Assembly: GCF_013177315.1 (NCBI RefSeq)
Contig: NZ_CP053661.1
Location: 3,348,001 to 3,412,000 of the forward strand
Source of the DNA: Thermoleptolyngbya sichuanensis A183
GTDB lineage: Bacteria; Cyanobacteriota; Cyanobacteriia; Elainellales; Elainellaceae
DNA: 64,000 bases
Direction of reading: 5' to 3'
Positions within the stretch are counted from its first letter, which is position 1, and each line of letters begins with the position of its first letter. Made by a program: the position numbers and the translations under genes. Below are positions 26,375-35,623 of this stretch, in pieces. The notes below the pieces were generated by a model that was not told the DNA's origin, did not search any database, and saw only the letters and a program-made list of their open reading frames with translations.

Positions 26375-26793
26375 CTAGCCAATTCCAGGTTAATTTTATA
26401 AGGCTGGTTTACCGGAGCTGCGGGTCGCGGGTTGGCTTGTCTGAATCTGACCATGAAAGACTGCTGTTCCATTCTGAAAGTTCCGCTCTGAAAGTTCCGT
26501 ATTACTGGGCTACGCCACAAATGCTCCATCAAACAGCCCCCACACGCTCTCCCAAGATCGCAAGCATCGCCTTTAGTCCGGCTTAGCATCTGGCAAGGCC
26601 GAAAGTATCTAGATTTGGTTATCAAGCAAGCTGAGGACGCAGTAGAGAGGCGATCGCCCTTCCTGGCGTTTGGGTCGGCTCGGTTGGGAAAAATTGACGG
26701 ATTCTGACAATCTTGGCTTAGGCTAGTGGAAATCGGTGGAAATTATTGTATTTATTGTACTAACTCAATGGTTCTGAACTCAGGCTCTCCGCA

Positions 26794-27465
26794 ATGCCTC
26801 TGACGATTCTGGTAGTGGATGATGATCTGGGCACCCGGCTTTCGATTGGCGACTACTTAGAGTTGTCTGGCTATCTTGTGGTGATGGCGGAAAACGGTGA
26901 GCAGGCCCTGGCCTTGGTCGATCAAGTGCAGCCGCATTTGATTGTGACTGACGTGGCCATGCCCCGGATGGATGGGTTTGAGCTGGTGCGACAGGTGCGA
27001 TCGCAGCCCGCGCTGCGGCTTTTGCCTGTGATTTTTCTGACGGCGCTGAGCCGCACAGAGGAACGCATTCGGGGCTATCAGCTTGGGTGTGATGCCTATC
27101 TGCCGAAGCCATTTGACCTGAAGGAGTTGGGGGCGGTGGTGCGAAATTTGCTGGAGCGATCGCAGCTGATCCAGACCGAATGGCGACGGCAGATCCGCGC
27201 GTCGCAGGCGGCGGAGTCTGGCACGCATCGATCAGCCGAGGAGCCGTCCGCTGCGGAACCAGAGAGCGATTTGGGTCTAACGCTGCGAGAACAGGGGGTA
27301 CTGTCGCTGCTGGCGGATGGTCTGTCGAATTCACAAATTGGCGATCGCCTCCACCTCAGCCCCCGCACGGTCGAAAAATACGTCAGCAGCCTCCTCCGCA
27401 AGACCAACACCAGCAACCGCGCCGAACTCGTCCGCTACGTGATGGATCACCATCTGGTGGAATAG
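26794..27465 (+). CDS. response regulator with LuxR-type HTH (NarL family, Ycf29-like)
   Basis: 223 residues: receiver domain (1-120) with acidic pair Asp10-Asp11, phospho-acceptor Asp53 (VTDVAMPRMDG) and the conserved Lys in YLPKPFD. A flexible linker is followed by a LuxR-type HTH (about 160-215; LTLREQGVLSLLADGLSN and SPRTVEKYVSSLLRK). The HTH resembles the cyanobacterial/plastid Ycf29 group; targets are unknown. No sensor kinase is adjacent. The stop codon lies in a 14-bp repeat that creates TAG stops in all three frames. Confidence 0.85.
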   Translation: MPLTILVVDDDLGTRLSIGDYLELSGYLVVMAENGEQALALVDQVQPHLIVTDVAMPRMDGFELVRQVRSQPALRLLPVIFLTALSRTEERIRGYQLGCDAYLPKPFDLKELGAVVRNLLERSQLIQTEWRRQIRASQAAESGTHRSAEEPSAAEPESDLGLTLREQGVLSLLADGLSNSQIGDRLHLSPRTVEKYVSSLLRKTNTSNRAELVRYVMDHHLVE

Positions 27466-27495
27466 CCCCAGTGGAATAGCCCTAGTGGAATAGCG
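27457..27495 (+). repeat. 14-bp tandem repeat spanning the response-regulator stop codon
   Basis: GTGGAATAGCCCCA-type units repeat almost three times. The period is not a multiple of three, so TAG appears in all three frames. Confidence 0.85.
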
Positions 27496-27678
27496 GCTAC
27501 TGCACTACTGCAATGGCATTGCCAAAGGAGCAGTTTCGACTTGAGCGCTTGCGTGAATTTGCTTTAGGGCAATTTTTTATGGCAATTTAACTTCTGAATT
27601 TGCGCGGTGCGGTTTATTATCGCAGCAACGGCCTGGCGGTCAGCAAGATCGCCCATTGCGTTATTTAGGAGTGAAATC

Positions 27679-30600
27679 ATGGCTGATACAGCGTGGAATC
27701 AGGCGGCTGAGCTGATCGGCGGAGCTTTTTCGCTACAATCTGATGCATTTCGGCGGGCTGTGACACTGCCCGGCGGCTTTTGGCTGGCGCTGCTAATTGT
27801 GCTGCTGGCGGGGCTATCGCTAGGGGTGGGGCAGAGCATCATTCTATTTGTCAACCGCGTCAAGCCCAGCCGCTTTGTCTTTAGCCTGCTGCTAAATGCT
27901 GTTCTATTTGCCTTTGGGTTTCTGTTTCTCGCCCTCAGCACTTGGCTCATTGGGCTGCTGCCGGGGTTTGTGCGGGTGCCCTTGCCGACGCTGGTGACGG
28001 TGCTAGGGCTGGGCTATGCGCCGCTGCTGTTTGGGTTTCTAGGAGCGCTGCCCTACCTGGGCTACCCGATTCAGAATTTGCTGTCAGTGTGGAACTTGCT
28101 GTCGATGCTGGTAGGGGTTGCGGTGGTGGTTCGGCTCAGCGCCAGCGAAGCCCTGGCCTATGTGCTGCTGGGCTGGGTCGTCAAGCAACTTTTGGAAGGC
28201 ACGATCGCCCAGCCGATTGCCGAGTTTGGTCGCCGTCTGGCCGATCGCGTGGCGGGGGTCGAACTGGCTAAAGACTCTCGTGAACTGCGGGAGCGCGTTT
28301 TGTCTGGGACCCGCCCCGCAGAGCCAATTATTCCCCCGTCGGATGTGGCTTTGCCGGAGGTGCGTCAGTTGGTGGCGGCTGCGGGACGATCGCATCCGGA
28401 GGCGGCTCGCAGCGTGTCTCAGGCGGTGCTGGAGCAGCCGTCTTCTGGCTATTCGCTGCGTCCGGTGGACGTGCCGGAAGCAAATGACCCCGTGTTACAG
28501 CTTGACTATCAAACACGCGGCGTTCCCCAGGTGGTGAAGGTGGTGCTGGGGCTGTTGGCGCTGGCGATCGCCTTCTGGCTAGTTTTTGTGCTGATGCGCC
28601 CAGTGCGGGATGGGCTGTTTGGCTGGTATAACGGCCTGCCGACCCCGTTTCGTCTAACGTTTGATTTAGCCTGGATTGGCGTGGTGGCGACGGTGTTTGC
28701 GGGAATCATCGCGCCGCTGGAGTCGCTGGGCTGGTGGGCCGGTTGGTATGGCGACGAGTTGGATGCAACAGCGGTGAATGCATCTCTACATGGGTATGAG
28801 TATGGGCATGAAAATGAGTATGAAACTGCTCAAACCAGCTTGAAGGGGTTGCAAGCGGGCGATCGCCCCGGCGCCGCGGAGCAATATCGCCCTGACCCCT
28901 ACATCCCGCAAATCAATCATTATCTGGTATATCTGGACGGCATTGCCCAGTCGGGCGAAGAATACACCCCCGATATCGAAGACTTTTTGAATGCTCTCAA
29001 GCCCGCTCTGCCCAAAGATGTAGAACTGGTTGAGGGTCTGATGATGTATTCGGTGCTGAATCGCCCGCTGTATGAAGACCGGCCGCTGGCGTTTTTGTGG
29101 CGACTGGCAGACAAGATGCGGTGGAACAACCCAGCGGCGCTGCTGGGGATGCTGGTGAATCTGCGAAACGTGCTGATCGTGGCGGTGTCGTCCGATAAGC
29201 GCTATGGCCCCATCTATAACCAGGGCATTGCCCAGGTGATTTTCGACGGGCTGGTGCGCCGGGGCTATCGGCCCGGCAGCCGTGTGCCGATTACGCTGCT
29301 GGGCTATAGCGGCGGTGGCGAAATGTCTGTGGCGGCTGCGCCCTACCTAAAGCGGTCTACCAATGCTCCCATCGACGTGATTTCTCTGGGCGGCGTAATG
29401 AGCGCCAACAACAACGTGCTGGTGCTGGAGCATCTTTATCACATCGTCGGCGATAAGGATGTGGTGGAGCGGGTCGGCCCCATCATCTTTCCTGGCCGCT
29501 GGAAGCTGTTTCCGCTGTCCTACTGGAATCGGGGCAAGCGCAAGGGCAAAGTCACCGTTCTCTCGGCTGGGCCGGTCGGTCACCAAGTTCCCGGTGGATA
29601 TATGGATCCCCAGGCAACGCTACCCGACGGTCGCACCCATTTGCAGCAGACCATCGAGACGATTCTGCAAATTTTGCGGGGGGAGGCGCTGCGGGCCGGC
29701 GACATGATTCCCCAAACGCCCAGCAATTATGCCCTGTACCAGGCAGCCGCGTTCAACCGCCCCGACTATTATCCAATCGCCCAAACCGTGGATCCCCAGT
29801 GGTATCGCCCCATCGGTGAGTGGATGGGTCGGCTCATTTTGCCTAAGCCAGAAGAGCGATCGCACGTCCAGGGAACCTGGCTGGAGGTTCACCACGCCCC
29901 AGAGGGCTACCGCTACTTGGTGGGAGAGCGAGTACGGCTGCGCTGGGTAGACTACCCCAATGTGCAAAAGAGCATGAACTCGGTCGTGAAGGATGTCCAC
30001 TTTAGCGCCGAGGCAGAATTCAGCAGTCGCTACGGCGGCATGGTGCATCCCGATCGGCTCAACCACTGGCGGCGGGTGAACGCGCTGGAGTCGCTGGCGG
30101 CGGGGCATCCGGTGGATGATCTGATCGTGCGGCTGGAACCGCCTGTGGTGGTGCAGGGCGACGTGCTGCTGATTGCCGATACGCCTGTGCAAATTACGGG
30201 ACGGTTCTACGCGCTGGTGCGATTTGAGCAGCCAGTGGCGGGTAGCGACCAGTTTGTGGTGACGCATTTTGACCGGGCAACGCGGCAGTTTAGCGGCAAG
30301 CTGGAAACGATGCGGCTGCCAGAGGTGGTGTTGGCCAAGGCCTATGGCAGCTATCCCTCGACCACCCGCGACCTGGAAAAATCGCCCTACAACGAGACAG
30401 GCTGGTACGTCTACGGCGCGAAGGACGCGGCGGGTGCGTTTGTGGTGCAGGCGATCGCCCCCCGTGCCCTGTTCCGCCTGCAACCCGAATCGGTGCTGTT
30501 TGGCAGCAAAGCAGCCTACCACTACATCCGCAAGCAGACCTGGGCGGACATCGCGGCCCAAAAGGGCAAGATTGCGTCGGTGCTGTGCAGCGGCCTGTCC

Positions 30601-31485
30601 AACGGGTCGGATGCGGCAATCCAGGCGGCGATCGACGAATGGCGCGTGGGCGACGAGGCGCTGGTGCTGCATACCTACGGCGGCATCGGCGGCGAGAAAA
30701 AGGAACCCGCCGCGGCCACGCCGATTTTCTTTGGGCACTTTGCCTACGGCGTGGCGACCGTCATCCACGAGCCGCTGGCGGACGAACGCCAGTTCGATAT
30801 TTGCTATTACCAGGTCTATACGCAAAACACCGACGGGCTGGTGGCAGGCACGCTGCACTGGTCGCGCTACTTGGGCGATCGCCAGTTTGGCTGGCTGGGC
30901 ACGCGCCCAATCTGCGACCTGCTGATCAAGCTGCCCGCCTACACCAACCCTTACAAAATCGGCAATGTCTTGGTTTCGCCGCTGGACTTGCTAGAGCGAC
31001 AGTTGCAGGTGATGACGGCCCGCTATCGAATTGGCGACGGCACGGGCGGAACCTATGTCAACGCCGCCTATAACTGTTCCCAGGATTCCAATCAGGCGCT
31101 ATTTGCCAGTATTCGCAACACAGAACGCACCCTGCGCGAAAATCCCCGCATTCTGGAACTCTTGCTGCAAGAGCCAGAGCAGGCGCGACAGTTTCAGCAG
31201 CTTCGAGAATTGGGCAAGGATCTGGAAGGTAAGCTGCAATCTTTTGGCGGACTGCGACGCGACTGGGAACGCAGCGAGTACAACCTCGGCAGCACGCTAG
31301 AAGACTATCCCTTGCGGAACCTGTGGATTGGGCTAGGCAGTTGGCGAACCATCCTGCCGCGCAAAGCTAGTGATGCGATCGCCCATGCGTTTCTGAAACA
31401 TGGTGCATCCATATGGGTACTGCGAACGAACCAGGTCGGTGGATACGATCCAGATATTGAACCGATTGCACCGATGACGCTATAG
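27679..31485 (+). CDS. giant membrane protein: membrane region, hydrolase-like domain and paralogous C-terminal domain
   Basis: 1268 residues from ATG 27679 (AGGAG 8 bases upstream). Layout: about five membrane helices in 30-190; a charged linker; two more helices near 275-365; an alpha/beta-hydrolase-like domain (about 410-680) with elbow LLGYSGGGEMS (Ser near 544) and a late GHQVPGGY His; then a soluble domain of about 560 residues shared with the next gene. The shared part contains DYYPIA, RYRIGDGTG, a Cys in NCSQDSNQAL and LRTNQVGG. No function is known. It lies 14 bases before its paralogue and is probably co-transcribed. A lipase/esterase-type activity at a membrane is inference from the Ser elbow alone. 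Confidence 0.8.
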   Translation: MADTAWNQAAELIGGAFSLQSDAFRRAVTLPGGFWLALLIVLLAGLSLGVGQSIILFVNRVKPSRFVFSLLLNAVLFAFGFLFLALSTWLIGLLPGFVRVPLPTLVTVLGLGYAPLLFGFLGALPYLGYPIQNLLSVWNLLSMLVGVAVVVRLSASEALAYVLLGWVVKQLLEGTIAQPIAEFGRRLADRVAGVELAKDSRELRERVLSGTRPAEPIIPPSDVALPEVRQLVAAAGRSHPEAARSVSQAVLEQPSSGYSLRPVDVPEANDPVLQLDYQTRGVPQVVKVVLGLLALAIAFWLVFVLMRPVRDGLFGWYNGLPTPFRLTFDLAWIGVVATVFAGIIAPLESLGWWAGWYGDELDATAVNASLHGYEYGHENEYETAQTSLKGLQAGDRPGAAEQYRPDPYIPQINHYLVYLDGIAQSGEEYTPDIEDFLNALKPALPKDVELVEGLMMYSVLNRPLYEDRPLAFLWRLADKMRWNNPAALLGMLVNLRNVLIVAVSSDKRYGPIYNQGIAQVIFDGLVRRGYRPGSRVPITLLGYSGGGEMSVAAAPYLKRSTNAPIDVISLGGVMSANNNVLVLEHLYHIVGDKDVVERVGPIIFPGRWKLFPLSYWNRGKRKGKVTVLSAGPVGHQVPGGYMDPQATLPDGRTHLQQTIETILQILRGEALRAGDMIPQTPSNYALYQAAAFNRPDYYPIAQTVDPQWYRPIGEWMGRLILPKPEERSHVQGTWLEVHHAPEGYRYLVGERVRLRWVDYPNVQKSMNSVVKDVHFSAEAEFSSRYGGMVHPDRLNHWRRVNALESLAAGHPVDDLIVRLEPPVVVQGDVLLIADTPVQITGRFYALVRFEQPVAGSDQFVVTHFDRATRQFSGKLETMRLPEVVLAKAYGSYPSTTRDLEKSPYNETGWYVYGAKDAAGAFVVQAIAPRALFRLQPESVLFGSKAAYHYIRKQTWADIAAQKGKIASVLCSGLSNGSDAAIQAAIDEWRVGDEALVLHTYGGIGGEKKEPAAATPIFFGHFAYGVATVIHEPLADERQFDICYYQVYTQNTDGLVAGTLHWSRYLGDRQFGWLGTRPICDLLIKLPAYTNPYKIGNVLVSPLDLLERQLQVMTARYRIGDGTGGTYVNAAYNCSQDSNQALFASIRNTERTLRENPRILELLLQEPEQARQFQQLRELGKDLEGKLQSFGGLRRDWERSEYNLGSTLEDYPLRNLWIGLGSWRTILPRKASDAIAHAFLKHGASIWVLRTNQVGGYDPDIEPIAPMTL

Positions 31486-31499
31486 CATGAGGTTTCGGA

Positions 31500-34187
31500 A
31501 TGCGGCGACGAATGAGAACAGCACGGCGATGGGAACGCTGGCTCTGGGTTTCGGCGATTAGCGCGATCGCCTTCGCGTTCATGCCTCTATACACGCCTCC
31601 ATACACGCCTCTATACACACTCCTGCGAGACACGCCCCTGCAAGCCAGCGAACCTCCACAACATCTTTCGCTCTTCCCTTCCCAATACGCCTCCACGGTC
31701 ATTGCGCCCTTCAACCAGCCCGACTATTACCCCATCGCCGCGCAGCCGTCTGACGCTTATCGTCCGCTGGGGGACTGGGTGGGTCGGCTGATTTTGCCCA
31801 GTGCAGGAGCGTATCAGCAGACCGCCGCCGCGACGCGGGAAACCGACTGGGCCTGGCTCGAAGTCCACCTTGCGCCTGCGGAATATCGCGACTGGGTGGG
31901 GCAAACCGTGCGCCTGGCCTGGCAGCCAACTCCCCTCACCCAGGCCTACGTGGCCAAAGCCTCCCGCGATGTACGGTTTCCGCCCGCTGTGCAAAAGACG
32001 CTGGAAAAGGGCATCATCCACCCGATTCGGCTAAATGGGCGCGATCGCATCGGGCCGCTGCAATCGCTGGCGGGGGGCCATCCCTACGACGACGTGACGG
32101 TGGTGCTGCGCGGCCGGGTCACGCCAGAAGGACAACCGGGTGCATCGCCGACGCTGCGCGTGGTGCGCGAACCCGTTCAGGAAACCGGACGATACATCGG
32201 GCTAGTGAAGTTTCTCGAACCCGTGCCGCCTGCAAATCCTGCCGATCTGCCCGCCCAGTGTCCCGGTGAACTGCCCTGCGAGAGTGATGATTTTCGAGTG
32301 CGCCACTACAACCCCACCTCACGCCAGTTTGACGGGGCAGAGGAAATTATTCGCGTTCCGCAACAGCCACAAGATAAAGACGGCGTGTTTAACGCAACGA
32401 CTCGTGACCTGGTGCGATCGCCTGTCGCGGATGCAGGCTGGTATATCACCGGATCGCCCGATCGCACAGGGAAATTCACGGTGCAATCCATGCAGCCACG
32501 AATGCTGGTGCAACTCCAGCCCCAGCAAACAATCCTCGATTTTCGCAAAGGGCTGGATTACATTAACTTCCGCAACTGGCAGTCCGTAGAGCAGCGCAAG
32601 GGAACGATTCAGAGCGTCCTGATTGATGCCAGCGCGAATACGTCAGAGAACGCCAAAGCTGAATGGAAAGAGGGCGATCGCGCTTTGCTCATGCACCTAT
32701 ATGGCGGACGCGGCGGTAGCCACAAAGCCCGTGAATTGCTGATTCTGGGAACCTACGCGGGGCACTTTTCCTTTGGCTTGGGGCAGGTGGTGCGCGATCC
32801 ATTCACGAACGAACTCATCTTTAACCTGGACTACCTCCAGGTCTATGGCAACGGCTCCGACGGCACCCTCTCCGGCGCAAACACCTGGCACAACTATATG
32901 GGCAGCCTGATTCGCGGCAAAGCCGGAACGCGCCCCGTGTCGGATGTGCTAGTCAAGCTCGACACGCTGACCGAAGACTACGACTTTGGCGGCACTCGAC
33001 TGTCCTTTTTTAACGAACTGCTGGGCGAACTGAGCCTGATCGGGGCCCGCTATCGCATTGGCGACGGCACGGGCGATTCGACCATTACCTCGGCTGCGTC
33101 TTGTGTGCAGGACTCGGCGCAGGGAATGTTTCTGGCGATTCAGCGCTTCCGCCAGACCGTTGCCAACAATCCCCAAGTCATGGAATGGCTACGGGCAAAC
33201 CCCGACAACCCCACCACGCAGCGGTTTCGGCGGCTGGCACGGCTGGGACGAGATTTGGAAAAACAACTGATGCCGATGGGAATCCTGCGCTGGGACTGGG
33301 CGCAAAATGCCGACGTGCTAATGGGCGTGCGATCTCCAGAGGGGGCGCTGCGCGAATCGCCCGACGAAGACCCCGGCAAATTCATCAGCATCGACGATTT
33401 CCAAATCCGCAATCTGCTGACGGGGCTGATTAGCTGGCGCACCGCCATGCCCCGCCAGGCCCACGACGAACTGGCCATGCTGTTTCTCACCAACGGCGCA
33501 AAGCTCTGGTTTCTGCGGCCCAACCAGGTCGGCGGCAACGACCCCGGCATTGCGCCCCTGGAGGCGACGCTGATTTTTGGCGGCTGGAAATTGCCCTTCA
33601 CGGAACTGCCCCTACTCACGTTCCTGGTGCATCGCACCTTCGGCGGCGCGACGATTCCTCGCGTCGTAGATTGGCTCATCATGCTGACGGTCTTGCTGGC
33701 GTTTGGCGTGGTGGCGATCGCCCTTACCCGCGCTGTTCAAAAAAACGCTCCATCTCCTGCCGTCAAACATCTCCTGACCTGGAACCCCGCCTCCTTATCT
33801 TGGGTGCAGACTTTGCTAACGCTGGTCAAATTTCTATTCGTGCCCGCGTTCCTGGAAGAATACCTGTTTCGCGTTTTGCTGATTCCCTATCCCAAACCCT
33901 GGATTGCTGAATGGCGCTGGTGGAGCTGGGCACTGCTGGCGCTGGGGCTATACGTGCTATACCGCTGGCTGTATCTCCGGCTGACAAAGCAGCAAGACAA
34001 AACTGCTCCGCTGCGACTGGTGCTCAGTATGCTTCTGGGAATAGCCACTATTCTGACCTATCGTCTGACTGAATCGGCATGGACAATTATTGCCCTGCAC
34101 TGGATCGCCGTCAGCGCGTGGTGGCTGCTGCTGGGCGGCTGGCAGCACACGCCGTCTGTCTTAAAGTGGCACAAGGCCGACGGATAA
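31500..34187 (+). CDS. large paralogue with CPBP-protease-like membrane tail
   Basis: 895 residues. A signal-anchor (about 12-30) is followed by a 12-bp coding repeat (YTPPYTPLYT) and then the approximately 600-residue domain shared with the upstream protein: DYYPIA, GRLILP, RYRIGDGTG, Cys near 535 in SCVQDSAQGM, and LRPNQVGG. The C-terminal 250 residues have about six membrane helices with an FLEEYLFR motif near 785, the E-E-x3-R signature of CPBP (CAAX/Abi-type) intramembrane proteases. The second CPBP motif (F-x3-H) was not found, so protease activity is uncertain. The stop codon lies in a degenerate 10-bp repeat. Confidence 0.8.
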   Translation: MRRRMRTARRWERWLWVSAISAIAFAFMPLYTPPYTPLYTLLRDTPLQASEPPQHLSLFPSQYASTVIAPFNQPDYYPIAAQPSDAYRPLGDWVGRLILPSAGAYQQTAAATRETDWAWLEVHLAPAEYRDWVGQTVRLAWQPTPLTQAYVAKASRDVRFPPAVQKTLEKGIIHPIRLNGRDRIGPLQSLAGGHPYDDVTVVLRGRVTPEGQPGASPTLRVVREPVQETGRYIGLVKFLEPVPPANPADLPAQCPGELPCESDDFRVRHYNPTSRQFDGAEEIIRVPQQPQDKDGVFNATTRDLVRSPVADAGWYITGSPDRTGKFTVQSMQPRMLVQLQPQQTILDFRKGLDYINFRNWQSVEQRKGTIQSVLIDASANTSENAKAEWKEGDRALLMHLYGGRGGSHKARELLILGTYAGHFSFGLGQVVRDPFTNELIFNLDYLQVYGNGSDGTLSGANTWHNYMGSLIRGKAGTRPVSDVLVKLDTLTEDYDFGGTRLSFFNELLGELSLIGARYRIGDGTGDSTITSAASCVQDSAQGMFLAIQRFRQTVANNPQVMEWLRANPDNPTTQRFRRLARLGRDLEKQLMPMGILRWDWAQNADVLMGVRSPEGALRESPDEDPGKFISIDDFQIRNLLTGLISWRTAMPRQAHDELAMLFLTNGAKLWFLRPNQVGGNDPGIAPLEATLIFGGWKLPFTELPLLTFLVHRTFGGATIPRVVDWLIMLTVLLAFGVVAIALTRAVQKNAPSPAVKHLLTWNPASLSWVQTLLTLVKFLFVPAFLEEYLFRVLLIPYPKPWIAEWRWWSWALLALGLYVLYRWLYLRLTKQQDKTAPLRLVLSMLLGIATILTYRLTESAWTIIALHWIAVSAWWLLLGGWQHTPSVLKWHKADG
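31584..31619 (+). repeat. 12-bp coding tandem repeat, three units
   Basis: CCTCTATACACG-type units give Y-T-P-(P/L) repeats just after the signal-anchor of the large paralogue. Confidence 0.75.
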
Positions 34188-34241
34188 GTACAGATAAGTC
34201 TAGATGAGTCCTGACAAGCCTGAACAAGTCTAGATGACTGA
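34182..34241 (+). repeat. degenerate 10-bp repeat spanning a stop codon
   Basis: About six units of AGATAAGTCT type; the first includes the TAA stop of the gene ending at 34187. Confidence 0.6.
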
Positions 34242-34261
34242 TCCTTCTCCTATCTCCCATC

Positions 34262-35203
34262 CTATCGGGGAACTGCCACCTGACCCAACAGCGAGGTAAT
34301 CACCTCATCCACCTGCTGCCCGTCAAGCTGGGCTTCGGGGCGGAGGATGAGACGATGGCGAAGAAGCGGACGGGCGATCGCCTTCACGTCGTCTGGGGTA
34401 ACGAAATCGCGCCCCTCTAGCCATGCCCTAGCTTTGCTGGCTTGCAGCCAGGCCACCGCCGAGCGGGGCGATGCACCCAGCCCCAGATCCGGATGCTGTC
34501 GGCTCCGCTGCACCAGCGCCAGCAGATAATCCACCAGGGCATCGGTCATTTGCACGGCGCGAACCTGCTGACGGGCTTTCAGGACTTGCTCAACCGACAT
34601 GACGGGCTTGATTCGGCTCAGGTCGAGCCGCCGATTTTGCAGTCCCGCCTGCGCGTTGACCAGCATTTGTCGCTCTGCCTTGGGGTCGGGATAATCCACC
34701 ACCAGCTTGAACAAAAAACGATCCAGCTGGGCTTCGGGCAGCGGATAAGTTCCTTCAAACTCCAGCGGGTTTTGCGTGGCAATGACCCAAAACAGGTCTG
34801 GCAATGGCAAACTCTCGCCATCCAGTGTCACCTGCTGTTCTTCCATCGCCTCCAGCAGCGCAGCCTGGGTTTTGGGCGGCGTGCGGTTGATCTCGTCTGC
34901 CAGCAGGATTTGGGTAAAAATCGGCCCTTTTTTGAGGCTGAAGCTGCGCGTATTCAGGTCGAAAATATTCGTGCCCAAAATATCCGACGGCAGGATATCA
35001 GGCGTGAGCTGAATCCGCCGAAAATCGCCTTGCACTAGCCGCGCCAGCACTTTCACCATCAGCGTTTTGCCCGTTCCCGGCACACCTTCCAGGATGACGT
35101 GCCCGCCACACAGCAGCGCCACCAGCAATTGCTGCGACAGGGCAGCCTGTCCAACGACAACGCGATCGAGCGCTTGGGCGAGGGTCTGGAAGGGGTTGGG
35201 CAT
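34262..35203 (-). CDS. MoxR-family AAA+ ATPase
   Basis: 313 residues. Walker A GVPGTGKT is at 40-47, Walker B ILLADE at 99-104 followed by INRTPPKTQAAL, and sensor 1 is in VIATQNP. MoxR ATPases act as chaperones that assemble or activate membrane or metal-containing complexes, often with DUF58/VWA and DUF4129 partners. Here DUF4350 and DUF4129 genes lie upstream on the same strand, as in many cyanobacteria and actinobacteria, but a DUF58 gene is missing. A hairpin repeat fills the 420-base gap before it, so it may have its own promoter. Confidence 0.92.
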   Translation of the reverse strand: MPNPFQTLAQALDRVVVGQAALSQQLLVALLCGGHVILEGVPGTGKTLMVKVLARLVQGDFRRIQLTPDILPSDILGTNIFDLNTRSFSLKKGPIFTQILLADEINRTPPKTQAALLEAMEEQQVTLDGESLPLPDLFWVIATQNPLEFEGTYPLPEAQLDRFLFKLVVDYPDPKAERQMLVNAQAGLQNRRLDLSRIKPVMSVEQVLKARQQVRAVQMTDALVDYLLALVQRSRQHPDLGLGASPRSAVAWLQASKARAWLEGRDFVTPDDVKAIARPLLRHRLILRPEAQLDGQQVDEVITSLLGQVAVPR

Positions 35204-35350
35204 AGAGCGTGGGGTGCTGGAGTAACAGATCTGGGAGGACTTTTTATAGAAGTTATAGGAGTCCGGGCGAGCAGGGCATCTGAAATCTTACTCTCCTGCT
35301 TTCATCTACTGGGTATACACAAGTCTTCTAGGCTTGAGCGGCGATGCTTT

Positions 35351-35460
35351 GATCCCCCCTAGCCCCCCTTGTTTAAGGGGGGAACCGAACCCGGAGTGAC
35401 CCGCAGCAGGGAGGACTGGCTCGGAAGTCCCCCTTAGTTAAGGGGGATTTAAGGGGGATT
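35351..35460. repeat. orphan copy of the MITE hairpin core
   Basis: GATCCCCCCTAGCCCCCCTT and its G-run partner, then a second C-run/G-run hairpin, match the interior of MITE families 1 and 2. Neither family's inverted ends are present. A duplicated CAGAGCCTTATGCAAA follows (35466-35495). Nothing else is seen in the 35204-35623 gap. Confidence 0.65.
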
Positions 35461-35623
35461 TTTCAGAGCCTTATGCAAACAGAGCCTTATGCAAACAATC
35501 GAGAGGTCTGTCCGACAGTAGCCTCCTTTTATCCTTCCATCATCTCGCTATCTGCCGCCTGCGTCACTCCGTCACTCCAATCTGCCAACCAACCCACCAG
35601 TCCACCATGCCGCCATCATGCCA

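Noticed and set aside
26344-26586. 80-residue frame starting inside a MITE
   Set aside because: Start lies in the inverted repeat, and composition is not protein-like.
29620-30858. 412-residue open frame on the minus strand
   Set aside because: It lies antisense to the giant membrane protein, is rich in His/Arg as expected for a shadow frame in GC-rich DNA, and has no domain.
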